Shown here one piece after another: positions 1 to 12,055 of a stretch of 64,000 nucleotides of DNA. Where the stretch lies: the NCBI GenBank assembly GCA_019828545.1, contig JACVRA010000134.1:62001-126000 (forward strand), written 5' to 3'. The position numbers were made by a program, and so were the translations under genes. Each line of letters opens with the position of its first letter. The first letter of the stretch is position 1. The notes under the pieces were generated by a model. It had not been told where the DNA came from and ran no database searches. It saw only the letters and a list, made by a program, of their open reading frames with translations. This DNA is from Paracamarosporium sp. OC-R06-R3 (taxonomy: Eukaryota; Ascomycota; Dothideomycetes; Pleosporales; Didymosphaeriaceae).

Positions 1-90
1 GATGTCGCGTCATGGGCGCGAAAGATGAAGCTGATGCGCAATCTGCTCGCTTTGAAGATCCTGAACACCAGCAACTTTCAAGACATCTGA
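1..90 (+). CDS. possible C-terminal tail of a gene entering from the left
   Basis: The frame starting at base 1 is open for 29 codons and ends at a TGA at 88-90. The encoded tail is basic and Leu-rich. It is too short to assign, and an open stretch of this length can arise by chance. If real, it is the last exon of a plus-strand gene lying left of the window. Confidence 0.15.
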   Translation, partial: DVASWARKMKLMRNLLALKILNTSNFQDI

Positions 91-477
91 TTTGATACGG
101 CCAAAAGATATTCCAGCAAAGCCATCAAGGGCGAAAATGTCTGAAAATGAACAAATGCGTTCCTGCAGAAGCATATCGCGTCGCTTAACGTACTTTCTTG
201 AACACCCTCTTTCGGCATAGTATTTCGATGGTGGGCATCAAGCACGTTCGTGGCTTGCGCAGCTGGTCAGTAGTCAGGGACACACGGAGTGCCCGCTCAA
301 AAACGGATGGGCCTATGGTCATAATGAATATAGAAAAGACTATGCTCTCTTTTCTTCTTATTCTCTTTGCAACGACTTTTACCGTTTGTTCGCAGCCCTG
401 TAGGGTCTTTCTACTGACATTCTTTTAGTACTAATTCAGTCACTCTTTATGCACGTATTTCTTATCTAATTTCAAAG
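91..477. other. intergenic, upstream of the GH16 gene
   Basis: No coding exon is supported. A 76-codon frame at 198-428 has no domain, splice or composition support. The last 150 bases before the GH16 start are T-rich and probably hold its promoter and 5' leader. Confidence 0.4.
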
Positions 478-2688
478 ATGCCGACCTCATCATTCCTTTT
501 CAAGGCCGGTGCTGCCTTGTCCGCTGTTTCGGGCACTGCTCTTGCAGGCACACCCTACAGCACATCTTACACGATACAAGATCAGTACAAAGGAGTGGAT
601 TTCCTGAAGGGTTTCGATTTTTATGATGGGTCTGACCCTACCAAGGGTTTTGTCACGTATGTTTTCTACTTCTCTTATCAAGGCACAGAAAAGTTAACAG
701 TTACAGTTATGTAGACAAGGAGACCGCGGAGAATACTAATCTGATATCATCAGTTAATGGTGGACAATACATCGGTGTAGACCACACTACCCCCTACTCG
801 GTCAATGGTCCTGGTCGCAGAAGTGTACGCATAGAGACCACAAACACCTACAACGAGGGTCTCTTCATCCTGGACCTCAAGCATATGCCCGGAAATGCCT
901 GCGGCAGTTGGCCAGCCTTCTGGTCAGTAGGTAGTATTCCCCATCCCAGCAACCATCTCTGGTGAGCCCCTCCGTTAATTCCTGCCAGGTGACAATTGGC
1001 CGACACAAGGAGAGATCGACATCATCGAGGGTGTAAACATGCAAACAGCCAACCAGATGGTCCTTCATACCGACACCAACTGTAGTGTAAACGGGCTTGG
1101 TCAGACTGCTTTCCAGAACCGGTACAATTGCGCGGTCGATGGACCTTCGAATACGGCAGGCTGTGACAGTCTCGCCGTTGAGGCGAATACCTTCGGCAGC
1201 AGCTTCAACAATAACGGCGGAGGAGTATATGCCATGGAATGGACCGACGAAGCGATCAAGATCTGGTTCTTTCCGCGAAATGTCATTACCGCTGGACACC
1301 CCGTCACTGTTGAACATCCAGATACATCACTGTTTGGCATACCCACAGTAAACTTTGAAGGCGCGTGCAATATCAAAGAGAGGTTCAAGAACCATCGTTT
1401 CATCTTTGATACAACCTTTTGCGGTGACTGGGCTGGTGGCGTGTACGGCAACAGCGGCTGCCCACAGTATGCAGGTCTCGCTCCCGTAGAGTCCTGCAAA
1501 AAGTTCGTGGCAGAGAACCCGGCCGCCTTCACTCAGTCATACTGGTTAATCAACTATTTCAACACATATACTAGGGACCATTCAGTTGTTTCTAGCTCAT
1601 CCTCGATCGCATCGAGCACGGTTTCCACTCTATCCACATCGAGCACGGCTTCCACTCTATCTACATCAAGCAGCTCGTCCTCAGTCACTGTCAACAACAC
1701 CATATCCTCACCTCCTCATGCCATCGTGACTCCGAGCAGTGGTCCAGGAGCTCGTGCCAATGCTACTGGCACCGGTAGCCCCTACCTACCGACCGTGTCA
1801 TCGCACTACCCATTATCTTCAGGTGCCTCATCCGCCTTTGGCATCGGTACACCATCAAATGCGACCGGAACCAGAGTCTATCACATCCCCACTCTGTCCT
1901 CTCAAATATCAGGGCACGGATTGCAAACGTCCTCTACCAAAGTCTCCAATAACGTCAACACAGTCTTCACTCCTGCTCCGTACGGTTCCTCCCCTCACGG
2001 AGCCGGTAGCGATGGCGAAGGCTATGAAGCCAGCGAAGTCACCCTTACAACGGCATACACAACTGCTTATATCGACATATGTTCAACGGGCTACACAACA
2101 AAAACAGCGACGCAGACTGTCACGTACTTGGCAAGTCCTATCTCCACTGAATCCGCGGCCTCATATCCAGCGGGTGGGTTAGTGCCGGGCATGACCGTCA
2201 CAACGAAAGTGTGCACGGCATGTGCTGCGACACCAGTCACCGTGACGCTCACCGTTCCATATACTCCAACGGGTGTTGCAGGACACTCCACTGCATATGG
2301 CCATGAGACTGGGAACGTGTACAGCAGTGAAGTCGAAGATCATGGAAAGGCTAATGAAATTACCTCGTTGGCGGGGTATAAGATCGTTCTACCTTCAGAT
2401 GTGCCGTCCAATAGCGCATTAGGGGGAGTGAGTGAAGGTGTGCAATCCGCTGGGCCGGCTTCTTCTGCTGCACCCTACGCCAGTAAGCCTGTGGAGGGCG
2501 AGAGCAAGTACAACAGTACGGGCGGCAACAACACAGTTCCGTATGGTACTGCCACTTCCGTGGTGGCTGGACAGGCTAGCAAGACGCCCGCGTCGAGCGC
2601 CGAGTACTTCACTGGCGCCGCCTCCAGTCAGCGGCTGAGTGGATTGATGGTTGCCGGTGTTGTGTTTGCTGCCGTTTTGCTAATGTGA
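478..2688 (+). CDS. GPI-anchored GH16 endo-beta-1,3(4)-glucanase
   Basis: Exons are 478-656, 707-930 and 989-2688, with GT-AG introns of 50 and 58 bp, giving 700 residues. Residues 1-23 form a signal peptide. The catalytic domain (about 25-310) carries the GH16 signature GEIDIIEG with the E143-x-D145-x2-E148 pattern, in which the first Glu is the nucleophile and the last the acid/base. A long Ser/Thr/Gly-rich stalk follows. The last 15-20 residues are hydrophobic after a small-residue site, as expected for GPI attachment. Fungal relatives (Eng2-type) act at the cell surface on beta-1,3 or mixed-linkage glucan during wall remodelling. The intronless stretch from 1039 is only the third exon; starting there would lose the signal peptide and the catalytic motif. 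Exact substrate is not predictable from sequence. Confidence 0.9.
1611..1664 (+). repeat. 27-bp tandem repeat in the glucanase stalk
   Basis: Two adjacent 27-bp units (1611-1637 and 1638-1664) differ at few positions and encode a nine-residue Ser/Thr-rich unit. A partial third copy seems to follow. Such minisatellites commonly vary the length of fungal wall-protein stalks. Confidence 0.75.
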
Positions 2689-3479
2689 GCACTTGACATG
2701 TAATTTGGAATGTGTCTATGTAGCGTATTCCGTAAATATCCACTAATATTAATGTATAATACGAGTGAGGACATGTTAGACTGGTTCCGTCGTGCAGATC
2801 CAAACGCCCAACACTTAGCACATGGAAGCGGTTTATAATAACATCCACCCTGGTTAAAGAATCTCTTAGATGCAAAGGAAAGGCTGAAACAGGAGATCAA
2901 TAGAGAAAAGCAAGTAACGGAGGACAGAGATTCGCTGCAAACAACAAGTCACTTGAACACGCAATTGGTCGATATCGTGATATTATGTGATGGGTCCGAA
3001 CTAGGAGCGGTGTGATCGTCTTGGTGTTTTTGCTGATGGGGAGAGACGGGAGTGAGGCGATGAGCTCAAGGTGTTTCCTTGTAGCGTGAAACCATACCGA
3101 CGAGCAGTTTTGATAAAGGCGATGTCGGCAGTATCGGTCTCCCTTTTTACCACGAGCATCACGTGAAGCGACGCACAGGGCCCCTGGGCACCGCAGTATG
3201 CTCAGGTAGGCACTGTATGAACCGTGTCTTGACTGGCTGCATGGTGCATTTTCGAAGCGCTGCTGGAGCCAACGTGTGCTCCCGTCAATGGGCAGAGGTG
3301 CGTCGGGGAGTGGGATGGATGTGCTGGCGGTGGTTTGCTGTCTCACCCCGGTCAGAGACATGGATCAGGAAGCACCCCACATATGCACGAACAGTACATA
3401 TATCTGGACCCGTCGTGTTCCTCGTCAGTAAATCGATTCCAACCCAGACAGATTGCTCGCCGCGGGCCTAGCTGGAGCC
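2689..3479. other. intergenic between the glucanase and the coiled-coil gene
   Basis: It contains the 3' end of the glucanase gene and the promoter of the next. Overlapping open frames on both strands (for example 2897-3361 minus) show no motif, splice support or protein-like composition. Confidence 0.4.
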
Positions 3480-6400
3480 ATGGAGTCGCCGCCTCGGCCT
3501 ACTGCAAGCGAGGAAGAGTCTACAAAAGCGCCCCAGAAACCATCTCGCGCCCACCCATCGCCCGCGTCGCCCGCCCGCCGGAACATGGCCTCGAACAAGG
3601 ACCCTGTGCCTCCTCGCCGGCCCACGACCGTCGTAGGCGCGGGAGCAGCCGCCCGCCGGCCAGCTGCGTCGACTACCACGCGGACCTCGACGACCGCGTC
3701 CAAACCCTCGGCCACGCGCACCGCGGCGGCGGGCTCCAGCTTGAACAAGCCGCCGACGCGTCCGGCGCCCGGCACCGTCGTCAGGAAGGCGGCTTTGGCA
3801 TCCAAGTCGGACGCAGAGCCGGACCTGTCCTCTGTCACGTCCGGCGACGAGAACAAGAAGCCCACGGCGCGTCGAACCACGCTGGCGTCGGGCACTGCGA
3901 CCAGATCCTCCCCTGCGAAGGCCACCACCACACGCCCGCCCGCTTCCTCGACGACGGCGACGGCGACGGCAAAGCGTCCCCTAACTACGCGGCCCTCGGT
4001 CGACGGCGCTGCGACACGAACAACTCCTCGCGCGTCCCTGTCGTCGTCGACACGGAGCGCAACCACCACTACACGTCCTGCCGCCTCCACTACGAGGGCA
4101 GCGCCAGGAACAACGACGAGGGCGCCTCTCTCCCATGCAAAGAAGCCATCTGTGCCCGCTGCTGCCCCTGCACCGACCCCTGCCCCAACAAACAGCATCC
4201 CCGAAGAGGAGTGAGTCTTGCGCTCCACGTTCTTAACCCACATGCTGATCTCGACAGTACCGCCGAACTTGTCATACCCCCCAAGAGTGATCGCCTCAAA
4301 GACCAAGCTGCCTCCGATGCCGAAGTTGAGACGCGAAAGAGCGCCTTGGGGCCCGTCAAAGCTGCCCTTGCACGGTTGGGCGAGAAAGACGAATCGGCTC
4401 GGCCCGACACTGCGCCCTCGGGCCCAGTCACAGACAGCGAGCTTGATACGAAGCGGCGAAGTGCACAGGTTATGCACGAGTTCTTCAAAGAGACAAACAT
4501 GCGCGAAAAGCTGCAGGAGCAATGCGACGATCTCAACAAGGAGGTAGATGGCCTACAGGCAGAACGGACAAAGCTGAAGAAGCAATTGGCTGAAGCTGAA
4601 GCCGCCATCGCCGAGAAGGACAAGGTCATTGCAGACGCAGCAAAGTCATCAGGATCCGACCAGTCTGCCCACACTACACTAGTAGATGAGATGGAGAGAA
4701 GGTTCGCCCTGGAGACAAAGGAGATGGAGCAGCAGAGCCAGAAGTTGCAGGAGGAAAAAGCTGCTGCTCAACAGAAGGAGGCAGAAGAGACCAAGCGCGC
4801 CGCAGAGCTTCAACAGGTGTTGAGCCAGCTCAACGAAGACCTAGAGAAGCAGGGCGCCGAATGGGATGCAGAAAAGAAGAAGCTCGTCGATCAGCAAACA
4901 CAAATTGAGATCTTGAAGACCGAGCTGGTCGAACTGCGGGACGAAAGAGACGCACTGAAACAGCAATTAAACGATGCGCAGGCTACTCTGGACTCCTTAC
5001 AGACCAAACTCGCCGAGGTCGAACAGACGCACACAGGCGAACTCATATCACGCGACGAGCAGATCAACGAGCTTTCACAGTCTGTGAAAGACCTGCAAGC
5101 TGAAGTGGCCGCGTCAGAACACAAGCACAACGAAGCATTGGAAAAAGCACAGGATTCGTTCGAATCAAAGTCCTCAGAGTCGTCCAAGCTCGTGGAAGAG
5201 CTCCAGGCTAAGGTAGAGTCTTTACTCCACGAACATACCGACGAACTGCGCCAAAAGGATGAGGCCATTGAGTCTTTTGAAAAAGCGAACAAGGAGTTGC
5301 AAGAGCTTTCCGAACAACTTCGAAACCGCGCCGATCAAACTACCACCGAATTGCAGGAAGAACGTAGCGCACACAGCGATGCAATTGCCGCTAAGATTGC
5401 CGAATTGCAGAAGAGCCATGAGGAAGCATTACAGAGTAAAGAAGGCGAAATCTCTCATCATGTAGAGGCCGTTGATCACCTCCAAGAACAGATCAAAAGC
5501 TTGCAACAGGGCGAGGCTGACGGGGCCAAGATTGCTACCGAACTCAATGAACAGATTGAAGGATTGAAGCGATCACACGAAGAAGCGCTTAAGATTAAAT
5601 CCGACGAGAACGATGAGCTTCTTAAGCAATTGGACGCCATTAATGATCAGTTGAGTGGTGACACGGCTGAAATAACAAGATTTAAAGACGAGAATGAGGC
5701 GTTCCGCAAGACCATTGCAACGCTGGAACAAGTTTCGGAACAAGAGAATCAGCAGCATGCAACCGCGCTTTCCAAAGTCCAAGCTGAGTTGCAAGAGGCG
5801 AAGCAAAATATCGACTCACTGCGATTAGAGATCCAAAGTATTCAGGAACGGGCAAGGAAAGATTTACTCACTCTCGGCGAAGACCACGATGCCGAAATCG
5901 ACTCACTTCGCGCAGACCTGGAAGGAGACGCCAAGAACCGCCTCGAGGAGTTGCAGGCCAAGTACGATGTTCTTGTTGCAGATAAGAATGTCACTTTGGA
6001 GCAACATGAAAAGACACTCGCTGAACGGGCTTCTGCGCTGGATGCTGCAAACCAAGAACTAGCCACTCTTAAGGAGAGTTCCGGTTCCGCCTCGCAAGAG
6101 CTTACCGATGCGCTGTCGCGACTGAAGCAACTCGAAGACGACAAATTTGCAAGCGAGGAAGCTCATGCTGCATCACAGAAATCGCTCGTAGATTTGCAGA
6201 CTCAGATTGACTCGTTACTTGAAGAAAAGTCTGCCGTTGAAGAGGCTCATGCATTGTCTCAGAAGGTCGTTACAGACCTCCAAGCGCGCCACGATACGCT
6301 TGTGGGTGAAAAGTCCGTTGCTGAGGAAGCCCATCAAACCTCCCAAAAACTCGTTGCAGACCTTCAATTGCGCCATGATAACTTGCTCGAAGAAAAGACA

Positions 6401-8119
6401 GCTGCTGAAGATGCACATAGCCGTGCCATTGATGCCTTGAAGCAAGAATCTGAGAGTGCATCAAAGCAACTTTTGGGTGAACTGCAGGAGAAGTACGACG
6501 CACTTGTGGAGGAGCAGCGCAGCATTCACGGGACACACCAGAACGAACTGCAGAAATTGACAGACGAGCGTGACGCACTCTCAGCTCAAATTTCTCATGT
6601 GGAAAAGAAATATGATGCTGTTCTCTCTGAGAATCTTGCCGACCAAGAGGCGCATAACAAGGCACTGACCCAACAACGAGTGGAGATTGAAGAGGCGCAC
6701 AACAAGGCTTTGACTGATCTTCAGGTAGAGGTTGAGAAGAAATTTGAATCGCTACTCGAGGCTCTGCAGTCTGACCTGTCTGCTATGGAGCAGCAAAAGA
6801 AAGCTGCCGTGGAAGAAAAGCAATCTGCATTGGAAGAGCTTATCGCTCTGAAGAAGGATATTTCCTCACGCGATGACTCTGCCCAGGCCACTCTAATACA
6901 GCTCACCGACAAATATGAAAACCTTGTACGCGAGAAAGCAGCTGCTGAGAACGATCACGAAGCCGCAATAGTCCTATTGCGGGATTCTTTGAAAGAAGAG
7001 CACGAAAAGGCTGCCTCTGAGCTACAAGGACAATGTGAAAGTCTTCAAGCTAAGCTCACCCAGGTCGATCAGGAGCACAGTGACGCCATTGCGCTGCTGA
7101 GGGAAGAACTGAACGACGGTCACTCCAACGACTTAACCAATCTCAAGAAAACTCTAGAGGACCTGCAGCACAAGCACAATGATCTCACCGAGCAAAAGCA
7201 GTCAATGGAGAAAGCCCATGAAGATGCAATCGGAGAGCTTATGGTGGGTATGGAAGCAAGCATGAATGATGCAGTCCAACAACTCCAGAAAAAATACGAT
7301 GCACTCGCTAGTCAACTCGAGTCTACAAAGGCCAGCCATGCTGAGGAGCTCGAGCTTGCAAGGAAGAGTGGCAATGAGTCCGAAAACCTGCTCGAGGAAC
7401 TACGATTGCGTCATGCTACAGAACTGGAAGAAGTGAAGAAGGGTGGAGCAGAATACGAAAGCTTACTCCAACAACTGCAGTCCCGCCATGACGCACTATC
7501 GGTCCAGGCTGCTTCGGATGTCGAAAGCCATGCCCAAGAAATCAGCCGCCTTCAGGAATTAGTCAAGAAGCTAGAGACTGACCACGACCGAGCCCAGCAT
7601 GCAGCCCAGGCTGCTGAGGACCAGATTGAGCAAATGAAAGTCAACGTGGTAGAGAAGTACCTGGCCAAGGTTGAGCCTCTCGAACGAGAAAACAACCAGT
7701 TGAAGGATAAAGTCGAGCGCTTGCAAGCCATCCTTTCAGCAGGCGATAGAGTTGCACGTGCAGCAGCCACCATGGGCGAGAAGCGTGAGATCAACACACT
7801 GGCCGAAGAAGACGAGAATGAGACCGAAGCCGAGGAGCAGGTCACTTCGGGTGCGCAGTCGGGGCAGATGTCGCCGCCTCCGAGGGAGGTTCTTGGAACT
7901 GTGAGTTTGTCAGTGGAACTGGATGGTGGGAGGAAACTAACCGACGCCTAGCAGTTGGCGGCTATGCAAGAAACCCTTTCACAACTTTCTGAACTGAACA
8001 ACGATGCCATTGCCGAGAGCTCGAGGACGGCTCAAAAGCTTACCGAGGAGGACTGGGTGACTGTCGATGAGAAGCCAGTTGTCAATGCTCAGCCGGTGTT
8101 GTTGAACAGCCAAGATTAA
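3480..8119 (+). CDS. large coiled-coil protein with disordered basic N-terminus
   Basis: Exons are 3480-4210, 4258-7900 and 7952-8119 (introns of 47 and 51 bp), giving 1513 residues. The ATG at 3480 has a good context (gagccATGg) and opens a Pro/Ser/Thr/Ala/Arg-rich disordered region of about 245 residues. From about residue 320 to 1440 the protein is almost continuous heptad-patterned coiled coil rich in Glu, Lys, Gln and Leu, with internal 28-residue repeats. The tail is short and acidic. Similar fungal proteins are annotated loosely as 'M protein repeat' or Uso1/myosin-tail-like; that resemblance is compositional. A cytoskeletal, vesicle-tethering or nuclear-pore scaffold role would be inference. 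A frame open from 3335 overlaps the first exon but is not the translated one there. Confidence 0.85.
6179..6430 (+). repeat. three 84-bp (28-residue) coiled-coil repeats
   Basis: Three consecutive 28-codon units share the pattern K-x-V-x-DLQ-x3-D-x-L-x2-EK-x3-E-x-AH. Twenty-eight residues is four heptads, the period of charge repeats in myosin rods and tropomyosin. A degenerate half-unit precedes them. Confidence 0.75.
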
Positions 8120-8351
8120 TCAATGCGTGGGTTGGAATGATGGGCGACCGGCCTCGCCCTTTTCTTTACCGGCTCTTCGTACCTTTCGTCTTCTTCGCTT
8201 TTGAACTATTCATTTAATCTTGTATTTGTGGTCTTGCTGGGACGCATGGAACTGCTGTTGGCCCTATACCCTTTTATCACTGTCACTGTCATTATATACC
8301 CCGTGCAAGAGCACGTTCAAACAGACACCATTCCTCTCTAACGAGCAACCT

Positions 8352-9238
8352 TCAATTGTGATGCATTATCTGTTGAAGTTCACGAACGTTTTGTACGGGT
8401 ACATGGAGTATGATAGACAGAAAACCTGCCGCAAACAAGCCTGTCGCCATTAAGCCCGGCGTAACAACGTTTTGCAGAACCCGAAATACAACTGAGCACA
8501 TGCCAAGAGAAACCAGACACACCACAAGCCTCATCAATGCCATGGTCAGAGCGTAAAAAGCAGGCGGCACCACTTGCTCGTTCCACATCTCGGGCACGTC
8601 GTCCGACTCATACCCCGTGGTGTCCTGGGTGGAACTGTCCACACGTTAAAATCAATCACTGGTCACGCTCTGGTCACTTCTTCGCCCACCTAAGGGAAAG
8701 ACACTCGCCTGAGGCTCCTCTCCTTGGCAAACAGCGTCACCCGACACTTGGGACACAAGTTGGTCGTCTCGAGGAGTTGGCTGAGACATCGCTCGCCGAA
8801 GACGTGGTCGCAGGGTTGGATTCGCACGGGCCGGTGCACGGCATCGTATTCGTTCCAACAAAAGGCGCATTTGTTGTCGTTGTGCCGATCGGCTGAGGTG
8901 GCCAGGTGGACGCGCGTGCTGAGGAAGTTGGCCTTGGAGGGGAGGCGCGGTCGTGCGGTCCGCACGTAGAAGTGCGTCGTTGAAGGCTGAGCTGGGGGGG
9001 TCAGTGTGGTGTGGTGGTGTGCGTGGTTGAGCCCGTGGGCCAGCGGCACCTGGGAGTTAGTGGTGGGCGTAATTGGTGCCTGTGTGGGTGTGTAGATTGG
9101 CAGTCCATTGGGCGCGAAGATAACGGCTGGCGCGTAAACAGGATGAGGTCCTACCGGCGCTGCTAGCAGCTTTGGTGCTGTCGCCTTTGATGGTTTCGGC
9201 GGTTTCGGTGACCCTGGAGGGCTTGTCGAGGGCGACAT
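8352..9238 (-). CDS. RING-finger protein with two C-terminal hydrophobic segments
   Basis: Exons on the minus strand are 9238-8709 and 8634-8352, giving 270 residues. The N-terminal 110 residues are Pro/Thr/His-rich. A RING finger follows with C124, C127, C143, H145, C151, C162 and C165. The usual fifth ligand position, between H145 and C151, lacks Cys (HVFGERC), a variant common in fungal RINGs. The second exon encodes two hydrophobic stretches, so the protein is probably a membrane-bound E3 ubiquitin ligase. The model giving a continuous frame uses a GC donor (AG|GCGAGT) and a 74-bp intron; a weak GT donor four bases downstream with a later acceptor also keeps frame. Substrate unknown. Confidence 0.7.
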
Positions 9239-9686
9239 GATGAGATGCTATGGTGATATTGGTAGCGATAGAATTCTGATGTGTGAGCGGTCGTATTGAT
9301 GCGAAGACACTGAGGGGTGAGATCTATAGTGATTGCAAGAATGAACTAGTCATTTTATAGGCGACAGCTGAGAAAGCGCGTGGTGACGAACCTCCTGCGG
9401 TATTAAGTGTTGAGGCTTCGGTCGGTGGAAGGTGGGACACAGCACCGGACGGGTATCCTGAGGAAGGAGCACGCAAGACCGGCTCCTCTTACAACCTCTT
9501 GTAAACCATGTGAATCAATTGATTTCTCTCATCGCAAGCAACGTGCAGGCTGACAATATTCGATCCTTTGTTCCAGGACTTCACGTTGATGCGGTTGGTA
9601 TTCGGTCTTTTTGGTCTGGCATTTCCTCAAACACCTCGATCGGATACACCACATACTTAAAGCACCTTTCTGCTTGTTACGGGACA
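9239..9686. other. intergenic, promoter of the RING gene
   Basis: Both flanking genes are on the minus strand, so this holds the RING-gene promoter and the 3' end of the upstream membrane-protein gene. No coding exon is supported. Confidence 0.4.
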
Positions 9687-10758
9687 TTATACACCGCCAC
9701 CCCACCTCAAAATCATACACAGCAAGAGCCCGAGTTCTGCGTCGTAGCCTAGTGTCTTTGTCGCGAACCCACCGCTTCTTGGTCCTGCGATTACCTCTTG
9801 AAACGTAGTTTCCCCTCTCAACATCGTGAGGTTGGCAACGACGAACCCGAAAGAGATGGAAACGCTCTGTAGAATGTCCTTCTGGCTGAAACTTATGCGC
9901 CCAGTGTGTGGGACAAGAAGCATAAGCCGGGTAAGTAGAACGAGCGGGATGAAGACATAGTGGCCTCTGAGGGAAGGAAGAGCGAGGAGAGCTGCATTCA
10001 GGAGGATCGTTGGTAGAATAAGCGAAGTGTTCTTGGTCCGGGGCTGTGGTGTCTTCGCTTTATCTACAGATTTTAATGGGCCGCTAACATTCGAATTTTG
10101 TCTCTTCTCTTGGTTGGGGGATAGCCCTATAGCATCAAGATGTAGCTGGATGATAAAAAGACAGACCGTGAACGTAATAGGCAGGATCTGGCTCAGCACA
10201 ATGTATGGCGCGGTCGTGCCAAGCGAGAACTTATGCTGCTGGGCTACAGGACATCAGCTCTGTACTAGCAATACAAATAGCACTCCCAGTCTTACCTTTG
10301 TAAGCCATCCACACGTTCCAGAACCACGTCCCTAATAGTGCTACTTGCGTCCAGACCGAACTCGGCCTTTTCTTGACCAGCTCTTGTGCAAAACTCTCGA
10401 ACAAATTGGTTTCGAGCATCCAGTCACCTAGATCCATCAGACCCACTCTTACACCCAAGAGGTTCTTCGTTCGTGCCCATGTCGTCAGAGATCGAATTAG
10501 GAAGCTAAGCATATTATACGACAAGATTGCGAAGCTGACGGATGCCAAGAAAGCATATATCTTAATGTGGCGTGTTCTTGCATTTTTGACTTCTTCTGCT
10601 AGCTTCAATGCCGGCAAGCGTTTGTATTGGCTGTACAACAATATTGATATCGAGAAGGTAAAGCAGAGCGCGAGGAGGATGTAGGATAGGAAGAGGGTGG
10701 TTCCGAGGTAGTTGAGGGGCGGATTTGCATAGACAGAAAAGCGGGCTAGGATGTCCAT
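9687..10758 (-). CDS. multi-span integral membrane protein of unknown function
   Basis: Exons 10758-10296 and 10243-9687 are separated by a 52-bp GT-AG intron and give 339 residues. Only the acceptor whose exon begins at 10243 keeps the frame open; the two later AGs lead straight into a stop. The protein has about seven to eight hydrophobic segments spread over its length, with a short charged loop rich in Lys, Gln and Pro in the middle. No family motif is recognised. It resembles the many fungal-specific hypothetical membrane proteins; a transport or enzymatic role cannot be assigned. Confidence 0.75.
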
Positions 10759-12055
10759 ATTGAAAATGGGGAGAGGTGTTTGTCTAGTATTTTAGGATAT
10801 CATGGGATATATTGGGGTTTCAATGCTATCAGGACAGGTGGGCAGAGTATATGGAACAGTTTGAGTGACGTCATGAAACGGAATATGTCTGGAGCGCCGC
10901 TAGAAAGCTACGCAAAGACACCGCAGTCTCAAAAGTGTTGAATGCGTTTTTGAAATTTTGACTTGAGGAACCGCACATATTGATGCGTATGGACAAGGGC
11001 CGATGTACTTCATTGAAAAGGGGCGTTATACTGGTGTACGTAGAGGAAGCACTAAACTGCTTTCAGAGTTGCGCATAGTACCATCCATACCAAGTCTTTG
11101 TTGGTCTCCTTTCCCCATTAAGTGACGATTTGCTCACTGTATTCACCCACGCCGACTTCGCGCTAGACGTAGAGAGAACCATTTAAAAGAGGACCGGTCA
11201 GTGTGTGTAGTGGAGACTTCACAATTTCATCTTCCTGCTGCGCGCTATGTCAGGTCGGCGACTCATTAAACGTGATCCGTGCCCTTTCGCTTGACCCCTG
11301 GACGGAAATTCGCGAAGATGATCTACGAATAGCCTCATCGTGAACCAGCGCAATACTCAGAGCTTTCTTCTTCATGTCTGATATAGGCAACCTTTCCACA
11401 GCACGATATCAAAGATGTCGCCTTCGGAACTGTCCGGGTGTTAACGAGTCGTTATGGAGAATGTCAGGCAACCAGAAGTCAACACCCCGGAAGTATCACA
11501 GCTAGACCACTGAGAATGACCCGCAAGCGGAGAACGCTACTTGGTCCGCTTGCTAGGTTCCATAAAGAGACCAGCCCCCAGGAAACACTTTGAAACGGCG
11601 ATGTACCGCGATTTGTGGGCATATCCAGAATAGTCTTCCAGGATATGCCTGCCAGCTTATTTCCAACTGGCATTCCTGGCTAGTTCGCGCGCAACCGGCT
11701 CGTAAAACAGACCTAAGTATGGACACAATATAGCATAGAAGAGTTAGGGGCTAGCTCTCCGGTTGAAAGACATTTCAGGTACATTTCAGGTCTCATTCCT
11801 TCTGTCCTGGGTGCGAAGCTTGTCTTTTGTGAGCACTAGTGGTGAACCTTGGACGGCCTGCAGAGTTCCCAAGCAAGAGATTCTGGAAGCTGAACCGCGT
11901 AAGTATGGCTTTGTAAGTACTTTTTTTATTGTTTCTACGAAGCTCACGTGCAGAACACGTATCTCAGCAAGTCAAAATAGCGACAAGCAACACCGCCATC
12001 GCCTCTCTTCTTCCTCTATGACAAACAACCGCGTCCACAACGTCCCGGATTATGA
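10759..12055. other. gene-poor interval
   Basis: I find no convincing gene. A short minus-strand frame at about 11265-11390 begins with ATG and has protein-like composition but no visible continuation. A plus-strand frame at 11763-12149 overlaps the 5' region of the next gene in the wrong frame. Promoter and first exon of the downstream Cys-rich gene probably lie in 11700-12055. Confidence 0.35.

Noticed and set aside
3335..3479. Extension of the coiled-coil frame upstream of the first intron
   Set aside because: The long frame open from 3335 through exon 1 encodes Arg/His/Pro-rich shadow sequence; a consensus 47-bp intron links the real first exon in another frame.
3425..4522. 365-codon minus-strand frame opposite the coiled-coil gene start
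   Set aside because: It is the antisense of a GC-rich Ser/Thr/Ala/Arg region; Val/Ala/Gly-rich composition without motifs.
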